Shown here in pieces: positions 49,601 through 61,700 of a DNA stretch of 64,000 nucleotides. Below the pieces are notes generated by a model. The model did not search any database. It was not told where the DNA came from and saw nothing but the letters and a program-made list of their open reading frames with translations. The position numbers and the translations under genes were made by a program. Source of the DNA: Rhizophagus clarus. Its lineage: Eukaryota; Glomeromycota; Glomeromycetes; Glomerales; Glomeraceae. The stretch is taken from assembly GCA_015698045.1 (NCBI GenBank), contig BLAL01000011.1, forward strand, positions 188,501 to 252,500, in the 5' to 3' direction. Each line of letters opens with the position of its first letter. Position 1 is the first letter of the stretch.

Positions 49601-52600
49601 TCAGGATATCAAGTATATAATTTATCGATATTTAAGACTGAATCACAATTTTCAAATATGGTGAAAAGATTCTTTTTTGAATCAACAGATCAAATTTTAA
49701 TTCTTCAATGTGATATCAAAACAATTAATACTAAATGTGTTAAATTAGTAAAACATATTATTGAGCGATTTCAAAATGAATTTTTGACCAAAAATAAACA
49801 ATTCGAAACGAATATCCCCATTAAACACATTAAATCTGCATGTTTAATACTTCATATTCAACAAGATTATGAATCAAATTCATTATTATCTAATTTCATT
49901 TGTGGCTGGAAACGAATTTTTATTGAATCATTAGAATCACCGGAAATACCATTAATAGATCTATTAGATAAATCTTTATACGAAATAATTAATTCAAAAC
50001 TTTTTGAAATGATAATACATTCGACAACGCCATTTGAAAAGATTCTACAAAATGAGTTATCATGGTGCTTGTCGTGTATAGAATATCAACATTCTAATGA
50101 AGGTTGTGAAAATTATGTCAGGTATATTAGCTAAGATACGTTATCATTTTAACAATTAATAATTAATCAAAGATATTAAATTTTCGATTTTTTTTTTTTT
50201 TTTTTTTTTTTTGTAGTTCATTGAGCAAAAAGATCTTAAACAGTTCAAATTTCATACAATGCATAAAAACAAAAACTTATGAATGGATTTTAACAAATTG
50301 TAAAAATTGGCAATGTGAAGTGGCGTTAAATAAGAATTTATCGGAATATACTTGCTTTTCATTATCATTACGAAAATATGTAATAGTAATTATAAAGCAA
50401 ACAATTTCCAAGATTTTATATTCACTCGAAAAATTATCAGCAATGTCAACATTTTTCAATAATGAAAATGATAAGTCAAATGTGAAAAAAGAATTATCTG
50501 ATTTATGGATAAAATTCTTTATGGATAACGCAATTATTAATATTGATAATTTATGTGAACCAAAACCTTCCATGTATATAATGTCACGTTTAATTAATGA
50601 TCTTGAATTTCCTTTTTCATACTATTTTATAAATCTAATTAATTATTATGAAAAGTATTATTATGAAGAATTAGATATATTAAAACAAGATTCGGAAAAC
50701 TTTAATAATGAAATGTACGAAGATCATATAGAAGATTTTAAAAATAATTTGATTACTATACATCCAGATTTTGAATATTTACAAAAATATTCGGAATTTT
50801 ATTATAATGATTTTATTAGAATTATTTTATCAACTTATTCTATAAAATTGACCAGTAAAGAAAATTTAGATTTTATTTTAAGACATTTAATTGGAGTAAC
50901 AGAAGATAAAATTATTGATCCATTTATTCTTCATATTTATTGGTGGAAATATGCAAATGAAATTTTAATTCAATTAAAATTAGTTGAAACTTTTCCTAAT
51001 ATTATTACAAAAGCTCAAAATGATTTCATTATTCATGGAAAACTTGATCAATACCTTTTTAGAGAAGCGGTTAATTGTATTTTACAAAATATATATGATG
51101 ATAAACCATGGAAACAAGATATGGATTATATTTTATCAATTTTATCCGAAATTAAAGAGATTGATGATGATTCGGGAAATTTTTCAAATTTAAATTTATT
51201 ATTTGTATGTGATGATTTATTAAAAATAAATTCAATTCCATTAGAAAAAATCAAGGAAATTATTTATTTAGGAAAATCCGCCAAAAAGCAAGAATTTATT
51301 ACATCCGAAATTATTAATTTAGTATTTAGTAGTTCAGATGATAGCAATAATGACATAATTCCAATTATATCATTTATTAAAAAAAGTCTTAAACTTATTC
51401 CTTTAGAATCTGAAATTAGATTAATTCTTTACAGGAATATTTTTTCGCAAAGTCCTTTCAATTTGATGAATAGTATTATTGAAAAAGTATTTATTACTGA
51501 ATCACAACAAAATAATCAAATATTTTTCACATTGATTGAGAAGAATTCTGAAGAATCTTTACAAAATTCAATTAGATTAGAAAATATTAATGATAATATT
51601 AAAAATATTGATTCAAAAATGGCTGAACTTTGTTGTAATGTAATTCAAAGGATTTTCAGTAAGTTTGAATTGAATGAATTATCACCTTATTTTAAGCATG
51701 CAATTAAATCATTCGTACAAGAAGATTTGCTTTTAAACCAAATATTTATTTTACAACAAATAACTTCAATTGCGTTATTAAAAGAATTTATTAATAAATT
51801 TTGGAAGAATTATTTTCAGGAAGATAATTCATTATCGATGTCATTGATTGAAGAAATTAAAGATGTATTGAAAATTAATAATCATCCAATTATTCAATTT
51901 ATTCAATCTTATTTTGTAATAGATTTGAATTCTTTTGATAATGTAAATCGTCTAGAAATAATTAAGGAGGAAATTACATGGTTAGATAATTTCACTGATA
52001 CGAAGACAAATTATCTTACTAATCTTTTGAAACCGATTAAAAAATTGAATTTTGAAGATCTTTATACATTTAATAATAACAATTTAGACAAAAATTCATT
52101 TCTTTCAATATTTTTAAAATATCATAAAAATTTAGAATTCATTAAGCATCTTTATCCAATTATTAGATTTGTGAAAATTTTAAACTTTAAGCTTGAATAT
52201 CATTTAACTAGGAAAGAGGCTCAAACTATGACATTTCATGAATTTATTAAAAAAGAGTCCGCAGATGATAGTGAATATGCAAATTTAAAATCTTTATTTG
52301 AAGAATTTGCTATTAGTTGGAATTCTATTATTAGTCATATCAATCAATACCAATCTAAAGAGTTACTTAATAAGCCACATATGAATCTTGAAATTCCGGT
52401 AATTTTTGGATTAATTGAACAAAAAGATAGCGGAATTTATTTATGTGCAATTGTAGATTTCTTGATTAAATTACATAATGAATTTTTGGATAATATAATA
52501 GGAATTCCTATTGGAAAATGCGAATATCTTAAATTTTTAGAAGATTCATCTTGGAATAAATTAACTCCTAAAACATATTTTATTATGTCAAAAAAGGCAG

Positions 52601-53651
52601 ATCAGGCACAAGATAATAATTTCATTAATTATGAATGGAATGATAAAATTTTTAAATATAATCAAAAGAATTTGGAAATTAATAATGATATAAATTTTAT
52701 ATTTGATTTACAAAAAATTGAAATGAAATTAGCCAAAAAATTGATTTATAATAAGGTTTATTTTGAAATGGAAGATAATCAATTCTATTTGAAAAATTTT
52801 TCATTTAAATATGAACTATTTTATAATTTTCCAAGAATTCTTTTTGATATTAAAAATATATTACCACAAAAATCTATTCCAGAAGATAAGAGGTTAATAA
52901 CTTTAGCATTACTGGATCCGACAAAATCTTTATATAATTCATCAAATTCAATTGATTTACCTGAATTGTATTCTCTTTTTGAAACTATTCTTTGTTTTGT
53001 TAAAGAATTATCAATCAAAAATAATAATATACTTATTTTAGATTTAATTGAACACTGGTTAAAATTAGCAAGATATAGTAACGTAATATTTATAGATATA
53101 CTTAAAGAATTTTCTTTAAAACATGTTGTGGCATTCTATGAATTAATTGAAGAACGAGTTGCTAATTCAATTATTCATAATATAGAAGAAAAATTTAAAA
53201 TTCCATTAACACAACAAATGAAAGATTCAATTAATAATGTTATTAATTATAATCAAAATCAACAACTTATTCCTGCCAAAACATTTGCATTTGCTTTAAA
53301 AAGATTTATTTATAGATTTTTATTAGTCGATTTTAATATTGAAAATGAGAATTTAAATACATACTTTTTGGATTTTACTTTAAATTTGTGGAATGATGTT
53401 AATGAAGAATCAATTGAAAAATTGTTTCCTAGCTGTTTATTAGTATCTCATGCTTATAATGCTTATAATTTTATTATTGATGAAATTGAGGTATTGTATT
53501 ATTTATCCATTTATTTATTTATTTTAATTAAGTATTAACTAATCAATTTACCTTATAATAGAAAAATGAGAAGCAAAATAATATATCTGCACCATTAATT
53601 GCGAGAAGAACTAATTTAAAAAATAAAAAACCCAAAAAATATACGGGTTGA
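40684..53651 (+). CDS. RNF213-like giant AAA protein without RING, copy 2
   Basis: Fourteen exons: 40684-41640, 41728-42551, 42644-44389, 44477-46355, 46432-47372, 47450-47537, 47666-47801, 47874-48030, 48105-48621, 48693-48747, 48836-48941, 49018-50121, 50217-53490 and 53562-53651; 11,874 bases, 3,957 residues. Every intron has the same position and phase as in copy 1; exons 5, 6, 7, 8, 10 and 14 have identical lengths (941, 88, 136, 157, 55, 90). The CBM20-like start (LGSRKELGSWET, YWKSD, IHYKYAI) is kept. The first AAA unit has GEVGCGKTCL, WILFDE and LFATCNPYR; the second has GETGSSKSLA, then VVLLEN in place of Walker B, VVGISNYRLD, FHGLRDYYALVK and SSLLSRFEKQ. The C-terminal region lacks any RING or RZ cysteine pattern. 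The basic tail (RRTNLKNKKPKKYTG) differs from copy 1. A transposon begins 36 bases after the stop and may affect the 3' end. Confidence 0.9.
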
Positions 53652-53686
53652 TTATTAGTATTATAAGTCCTATAATGATTTATTTA

Positions 53687-54604
53687 CAGGCCTGGTCATA
53701 AGTATCTGTACCCCAATATTTTTTGAAGTCATGTGATAACCTACCCTAAAAATTTCCAGGGTTGAAGGTCATTCTTAATCTTGATCATTTACAAAATTAG
53801 AGGTTTGTATAACATATAAATCAGGAGTTAGATGATCGGTGAATTTTAGCTGCAAAATGACGATCTTTTCTAATAAATTATACAAAACAGTTTTTTGTGC
53901 GCAAATATTCAATCAAATTAAAGTGAAATTTTGAAAAAATAGTTACTTACATTTATTATAATTAAGATTATAGCCATTTATTGGGCCAAGAATAACATTA
54001 AAATAAAGTCTTAAATAATGAAAAAAATCATATCATATGCAAAAAATCCATTTTTATAGTGATTTTTTTAGCTCTGAGGTTTAGTAAACCAATTTGCTTT
54101 CAGTAGAACCTCAATACTCATTTTATGCATAATATCTATAAAAGGGATCTCTTGGCTTATTCCTATAAGTTTTTTAGTAAATATAATTTAGAGTAAATTC
54201 TGCATAAAGTTAATAATTCTAAACACCATTCAAAAATCACAATAAAATAAAAGGAAGATTATAACATAATTAAAATTCTCTGGCTATGCATCTAATTTGA
54301 TTAAAACTCTAGAAAAACGTTTAATGACTCTTAAAAAATTAATATATCAAAAAAAAATTCTATATAACTAAGAGGTCAGGGCATGAAATAATAAAAAAAT
54401 GAAAATATTCATGTAAAAGAAGATAACTTTTTTTGAAACACAAAATTTACCGATCATCTAATTCCTGATCTACGTATCATAAAAGCCTGTAATTTTACAT
54501 ATTATCAAGGTTATTATTGTACTTGAATTTAAAAAAAAATTTTAATGAAAGTTGTTATTTAACTTCAGAAATTACAGGGGTACAGTTACTTATGTCCAGG
54601 ACTG
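53687..54604. mobile_element. 918-bp TA-flanked non-autonomous element with long inverted repeats
   Basis: The left end CAGGCCTGGTCATAAGTATC and the right end read in reverse, CAGTCCTGGACATAAGTAAC, are inverted repeats. The inverted similarity continues through GTACCCC and to about 200 bases (for example GAGTTAGATGATCGGTGAAT against GAATTAGATGATCGGTAAAT). TA lies on both sides (53685-53686 and 54605-54606), fitting Tc1/mariner-type insertion. No transposase frame is present, so it depends on an enzyme elsewhere. Confidence 0.8.
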
Positions 54605-57014
54605 TATTTGTAAACACTATAATGTTTATTTATAATAAAATATGGTTGTTTCATTATATTTCAATATAAATCAATCAGTATTAATAAAATACTAATTATT
54701 ATTGTTTTACCTAAATAAGAATTTTTTGTATTTATAATATCAATCATCCATAGTTGAAAATAAGGTTAATTGGTACTTTTAATGAAATTTAACCTTTACA
54801 ATTAAAATAAATATAATTTCTTTATCTTTTGCTTTCGGTAGTAATTTTTTTGAGAATTTTGCTGGAAACACAATAGGAATTATATGAAAAATGTAGTTAA
54901 TACAAATATTACTAATTAGTCGAACTCACAAATAATACTTCACCTTTCTACATGATTTGTATCGGACTGCGACCCAAAAATTTTATAATATAATGCGATT
55001 ATTAATCTTGTTTCATTATCCTCCTTATGCCATTTTTTTTTTAGCAATACTTTTATGTAAAAGTTGCAAAGTAATGACTAATAATATACGAAAACCTTTA
55101 GCTAGTATTAATATAAATAATGTCTAATGATGTAGAACAAGATACAAATGATACTTTATTAAAACAATTAAATAAACACATATCTCAAATAGTTCAAACT
55201 TGTTGAAACCATTAATACTGAAGAATTTAAAATTACTATTTACTTGAAAAATCAGATCATCTATTGAAAATGGAGATGGGAAGTAAGTATAACAATTTTT
55301 TCTATTAAAAATTAGGAACTTACTTATTTTTATATTTTTGATAAGATAAATTTATCAGTACAAGATCCTGGTGAAATATGAATTACATACATTACTTGTA
55401 GTTAGTCTTCTACTTTTAGTAATTATAAAAATTCAAATAGAAAAAGGATGGTACATTACGAATTTAATGAAAGACTTACAATATTAATTTGAAATCGGAA
55501 TATGCATATGTGCGACTTCAAAATGATCATCTTCATGACGACCTAAAGAAGTAGTCAAGAGATAATCTTTTGAAATTATGTTAAATGAGTTGAAACGGGT
55601 GTGTAGAATGATGGATTGTATAATCATGCGCAAAAAAAAAGAGTAAAGATTTTAAAAAACAACGTTTTAAGTTAATATAATCTGACAATTGCCCAAAGTA
55701 ATAAAGTACTAAAATATCATAATAATATAAAATATAAGAATTTTTCGCGTTAATGAACAAAATACCCAAGTACTATTAAATTTTTTTGGTATATTCATGT
55801 AACCCGGAGAATTTGGTGACGTAATTGTGAAAATTTAAATTAGTGGCGCAGTTTTATAATTGTTTCTAGTGTGGTTAGTTTTTAGTTTCTGATAATTATT
55901 TATCCGTCCGTAACTATTCTTTTTTTTCCCTTTTGTTTATTCCGAAGCAAATATAGAATTATTTATTCTTTTCGTTTACCATCAAAGGTATTTGGTAGAA
56001 ATCTTTACTAATTTATTATAAATACCCTTCGAATCCTTTTACCTCTGATCTTCACCCACTTTCGAGTGGAGGTTTTAATAGCTTTCTTTAAAAGTTATAA
56101 AATTAATTATGTAGTTTATTAGAGATTGATGTAATATTGTATTTTTAATATTAATTATAAGGTTTTCTTTTATTTTAACCAAATATTAGGATCCGAGTGG
56201 CAGAAACAGCCTACATTGAGTTTAATTAGCGTAACTGCGCCATTGCGGCTACAGTAAAAGAATTTCTGCTGATTTGATAATATTGAAACTAAGCCATCAA
56301 CCCGTTAATAAAGGTATTGAAACTGACGACAAACAAGAGTATTCGTCGGAGAACTCTTACGGAACTTGGTCTTGCTTTATTTAGAGTAACGTAGTCATGT
56401 GAATAATTTGCTACCTTACGTAGGTAAGTTATGTACTTTTAGCAATCTACGTTACCTTCTTACTGCCTACCGTAATAACACTACAGCAGTTAACACTTTT
56501 TTCCTTTCCTTCGTATTATTACTGTATATAATTTTGAGAAGTCTTAATTTGAAATCTGATAGATTTCTAAATTGTAAGTGCTTTTTTCGCGTGAATTGCA
56601 GTGTTTTCTGTAACGTCGTTAAATGTATGGCCAATATATATAAGATATGTATCTACAAAAGAATAGTAATATCATGATAAATGGTATCAAAAATTCTTTT
56701 AATCGATAATGGCTGCTGTGGTTTAATTACTATAAAGACATAAAGAAAAGATGAAAGTAGTTAGAAAGTGGGCCTTTTGACAGTCATATGAAACGGAAAG
56801 AAAATTGGGCAAAAAATGAGAACTTTCCGCAGTAAGAGAGTGATCATCATATGATTTATTATTTTCTATTATTCTCCATGTTGAATCATTCACTTTTATA
56901 ATTTCTACATAATTCATGATTTTTATGAACTAAACACAATTTTATTAAATAAACATTTAAACTACATGTCATGAAAGAAATTTAAATAATAATACATACA
57001 ATATATTTTACATA
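54605..57014. other. Intergenic region, possible small inverted-repeat element
   Basis: No gene is recognised; frames at 55581-55769, 56399-56677 and 56723-56917 are not convincing. TGGCGCAGTT at about 55844 and its complement AACTGCGCCA at about 56231 could be the ends of a ~400-bp element, but I see no target duplication. An AATAAATG tract just before 57015 is near the 3' end of the BTB gene. Confidence 0.3.
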
Positions 57015-58508
57015 TTAATGTATGACAAATGTTTCAATTTCTTCAATTTCATAAATTTCATGTGTATTTAAATTATTTTCATAATTATTATCCCCATTAT
57101 TAACATGTAAATATTGATTTTTATACATAAACAATGAATTAAATCCAAAATCAAATCCAGTACCATAATAATCGTATATAGCCTTATCATAATTAATTAC
57201 CTGACTTATTTTCATATTTTGGGTATCTTCACTATTTTCAAATGAAAAAATAAAATTATCTGACGAATAATAATACCTTGAATATAAATCATAATTTGTA
57301 TCATTATTTCCAATTGAATGAAATCCAATAGAACTATATCCCCCAAAGATTTTATTTGATTGTTTAACTTTAATTAAAACTAAACCTTTCATTTGACCTT
57401 TACATTTATTTTTAAATGTTTCATTACTAATCCCATCAATACTACCCCGATAAATAAGATTGAACTTATAGTGAGAAGTAGCCCAGAGATCTTCTTTGTT
57501 AATCCAGTTAACAATTATTCTTACGAGTTTAGGTTTGATGATCTTTGAATCAATTTTTCTTATTCTAGGTGGTAAGGTGGTCATTTTTGGCAAGATACTT
57601 TTATGATAAAAGTCTTCAATTTCTTCATAAATTTGTTTGGGAATTATTTCTTTATATGGCCTGATTTTATTATGAAATTCGTTAGGAGTAATTTCTGCAA
57701 ATCGAATGAGAGGTATAAATTGATTCAACGTTTCTTTTAATGCCACGAAATCTTCTTCACTCCATTTTTCCCTGTCACAATTCTCATCTTCCAAACCAGG
57801 AGTTTGTTCTATGCCCCATTCGATTAAACGATCCCATGCAACAATTTCATTAGTTTGCAAATCATCTCTCTCAAGTAATTTATAAAGAATTTCTTTGTCT
57901 ATAGAGAGAAATTCATTTGATACAATAAACGAATATGAATCTTCACAGATAGATTCAATACAATAATTTTGTAATTTCTTGCAATTAGTAAGTTTAAATG
58001 CAGTACGAAAGGCAAGAGGAACACTTCCTTGAATCCAGTCAGTTGGTTGTTCAGTTATGTAATCTTGAACATGATTAAATAATTCTTCAATGAGTAATTC
58101 GTCTGATGCAATTAGTAATTCAAGAATTTCTTTACAAGATACTTCAGACAAATCAATTTCACCCATGTAAATATATCTTAATATATATATATATATATAA
58201 CAATATTATTATCTGTTATCATTAAGTAATTTAAAAAAAAATGAAATTTATTACCTTAAAATTATCTTAAAAATATTTGGACTAATATTTGGTTTATTAA
58301 AAATGATCATATCATTTTTTTTTGTAATCCAACAAGATGAAAGTGCTCCTTTAAAATAAGGTGAACGAGCACGTAAAATTACTGAATGTGCACGAAATTC
58401 TTTTTTATTTTCATTTTCACCAACTTCAATAATAACATTATAATCATCTGCATTATTTAAAATTAAGGATAAGTCTTTCGAAAGATTGGAATAGAATAAT
58501 GATGTCAT
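57015..58508 (-). CDS. BTB-BACK-TLDc domain protein
   Basis: Two exons on the minus strand (58508-58255 and 58176-57015) give 471 residues; the intron of 78 bases carries an (AT)n tract, and the junction codon is R85 in FKIILRYIYMGEIDL. Residues ~9-115 are a BTB domain (VIIEVG...EFRAHSVILRARSPYFKGAL, then YIYMGEIDLSEVSCKEILEL). Residues ~130-270 are BACK-like (WDRLIEWGIEQ, LNQFIPLIRFAEITPNEF). Residues ~294-471 are a TLDc domain (KFNLIYRGSIDGISNETFKN, KIFGGYSSIGFH, FSFENSEDTQNMKISQV, IYDYYGTGFDFG). BTB proteins usually act as Cullin-3 adaptors; TLDc domains are linked to oxidative stress and V-ATPase regulation. The gene is divergent from the third giant copy, with about 280 bases between starts. 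It looks intact. Confidence 0.92.
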
Positions 58509-58790
58509 TTTGAGAATGAAGATGAAAATTAAAGTACAATGGAGAAAAGTTATTCATTAAATATTTATTTGTTAAACTTAACTAATTTAAACTAGGAAGT
58601 AAATATTGATGATCGATGTTCTTTCGCGTCATTTTGTCTATATGTGTATGATCAGCATAACTTAACACCTGATATCAGAAAGTCTATATTTTGTTTGTAC
58701 AATACAAGATTTCAGCCTTTGTGAAACTATCTACCATATATATTTGACAATTAATGTTTTTTTTTTAGATTCTCTTAGAAAGGAAATAGT

Positions 58791-61700
58791 ATGAAAAATA
58801 ATACTTTGTCATTTACATTTCATATTCTTTTACCGGAGTACATCGAAAAACATGGACAACGTAGTTTTTAGTGATGTGAAAGAATTAGGATCTTGGGAAA
58901 ATCCTATTGTAAAGCTTCATCAACCATTTCCTCAAAATTCAATATATTGGAAATCAGATTCAGTTACTATCTCGGCACAAAATTTTGACAAAATTCAATA
59001 TAAATACGCTATTCACACATCTAAACCTACATTTTTTGGAAGGAATGAAAAGAATGAAAAACTTGCATTTGAAGGAATTGATTCTCAAGATAATCGCACA
59101 TTAACATTGAGACAAATGATCAATTTGATATCTGGAAAATATGTGGATTTCCTTTTATAGATTATATTTATGATTCTATTGAAAATAATAACCTTAAAGA
59201 TAAAGTTTTGGAATATCAACGTTTGTTAACCCTTCATAATCCGAGCATCAAATTTCAAATTTATTATCGATCGAATTGATGATAATCATAAAGAAAACGA
59301 CTGTTCTTATGTATTCTTTTAGGGCATTATATTTCAAAAAGGAAAGGTAAACTACCAGATGATTTCCCATCTGACTTATTGCTTAACGCGCTTAAAGAAT
59401 ATAAGCAAGAAATTTTACCTTTAGACACCAAAGATCAAATGTATACTGCTATTATAGCCTTAATTCAGCATAATGCTTTTCAGACGAAATTTGAGTGGCT
59501 TATTGTTTTTGAAATTGCAACTGAAGTTGATCCCAATTATACCTTCATTAATCATTTAAAAACCTTAAAATATTCTGATGAAAATTTGTCAAATTTTATT
59601 GATATATGTAAATCTATTAAACCTTATACTATAAACATTAAATTAGAACCTTACGTTGAAATTGCAAAGGTAGATTTAAATATAACTTTTTTTTCGAATT
59701 TGATTTGTTTGATTTTAATTAGATATTTGGAATCTTTTTAGTGGTTAATCCAACTATGTCGTCATAAAATAGACACTCTTTATATACTTTGGAGAGATGT
59801 TCTTATTTATAATAACGAAATTGAAAATAATCTTCTCAAGTGTTTTGGTGAACGAATTCGAGAATGCATCTCTCATGATGATGCTGTTGCTTTAGAATAT
59901 CATTTTAAGGAAGTACCAGTGTATCATCGTTATAATTTATCCGAAATTTTCTGATCTCATGCTTTATTTTTACTTGAAAATTTGAACAGGAATTGGACGA
60001 AAGAAAATATCACTGCTATTAAAAGATTGCTTCATGATGATACTCTATATTGAGTTCAAGAGGAAATTATCCAATTATTAGATTTAGTATCTCAGGCTAA
60101 TACTTTGAAGTTACTAGACATTTTTCCAGAAATATTGGATAAGTGATTTCGTAATGATTTTTCTGACAAAGAGAAAAAGATTCCGAAAATCTATGTAGCT
60201 TGGTTTAATAATCTTTTAACCAAACTCGACGCAGTTGCAAGTGCAAGTGACAATAGAAATAATAATATTGTGATTCTAATATTTTTACGGTTGGAAGCCA
60301 TATACACCTTGCTTGGTCATCAAAAAAATGTCTGGCAAAGTTTGGTTACTATTGCTATAGAAAAGACTAGTGCATGCTCAGAATCTCGAATATTTGACGC
60401 AACGAAATTTTTAAGTCAGTTAAAATAACTAGAAATCGGAACATTGTTTTTGGATATGGTTAAAGAAATGTTAAATAAATCTGTCCAACAAATTAACGAT
60501 CGATTAACAAATAAAATATATAGAATATGCGATTGTGAAATAGAAAATATTTTGATGGTTCCAAATTTGTAAGTTTATTTAATGCTTTTTTTTTTTTAAA
60601 AAAAAAAAAAAAAATTTAAATATAACCGATAAATTATTTTTTTATGTTAGGATGAGCGAAGAAATTTTGTGTCATATCATGACCATATTACAAAATAAAT
60701 TATCTGCAACTAATCCTTCGAAACATCATTTAAATATTTTGGGAACTAGTAATCTTTGGAATATTATATTACGTGCAACTGGAGAAGTTATGAAACTTCA
60801 TTCTAATCCATTTGTTAAACGCGTTAGAGAATCTATAAATGAACTTTGTAGATTATTCCGCGAAAAGATGTTTGATATGCAATTATTGCAACAGCTCTTA
60901 GAATATAGTGATGAAAAATTACTTCAACATTTTGATAAAGTTGTTTCCAAAAAGAAAAACATAGACGATGTATTACTTCAACGTTTTGATATAGTTGTTT
61001 CTAAAAAGAAAAACATAGACGACGTGTTTGTTTCACGAGGCGAAATCGAGAACTTAGAAATCTTTATAAAAATTTTCAGACTCAATTTGATATCCTTCTC
61101 AAGTTTTATACAGATTTCTGTCCAGCTTCTCAAGTAAAACATGTAGATGATTATATTCAAGATATAAAAATACGTGAGAAAAATTTAAATAAAATGACGT
61201 TGAAAGAAGTACTTTTATCAGACTATTGAAAAATCTTTGGATAGTGCACGACGTTGCTGCAACTATAGAAAATCTCGATTTTTTCGAAATATCTTTGAAG
61301 CTTATATCCAAGAAAATGCTGCTGCAACAAAAGTAGAATATATATCGCAAAGATTAATTCCAGATGTTTTTAAAAAATATGATACCGTTTGTAAACAATT
61401 TAAGGAATGGGAAAAACTTAAAATTTCAGATGTGGCTTTATTTTGTAAAAATTTTACGAATATTGATGTGGAACTTGACTTAATGGGAAGTTATAAAGGT
61501 TATAAAAGTAAGAGTTTCATACAAACTTTTGAGCATCTTACAAGAATCCCTCGCTGGATTGAATGATTTGAAGAGTTAGAAACAGTATTACAACTTTTTG
61601 AAATAAAGCGTAGTGACGATGATTGGCTAAAGAAATCAGTTGATATTTTAAAAGATGATTCTATGAAACTTAATCAGATAAATGGATTTTTCGTTTATCT

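Noticed and set aside
55840-56245. Small element with TGGCGCAGTT ends
   Set aside because: Only about ten bases match and no flanking duplication is visible, so it is mentioned only within the intergenic description.
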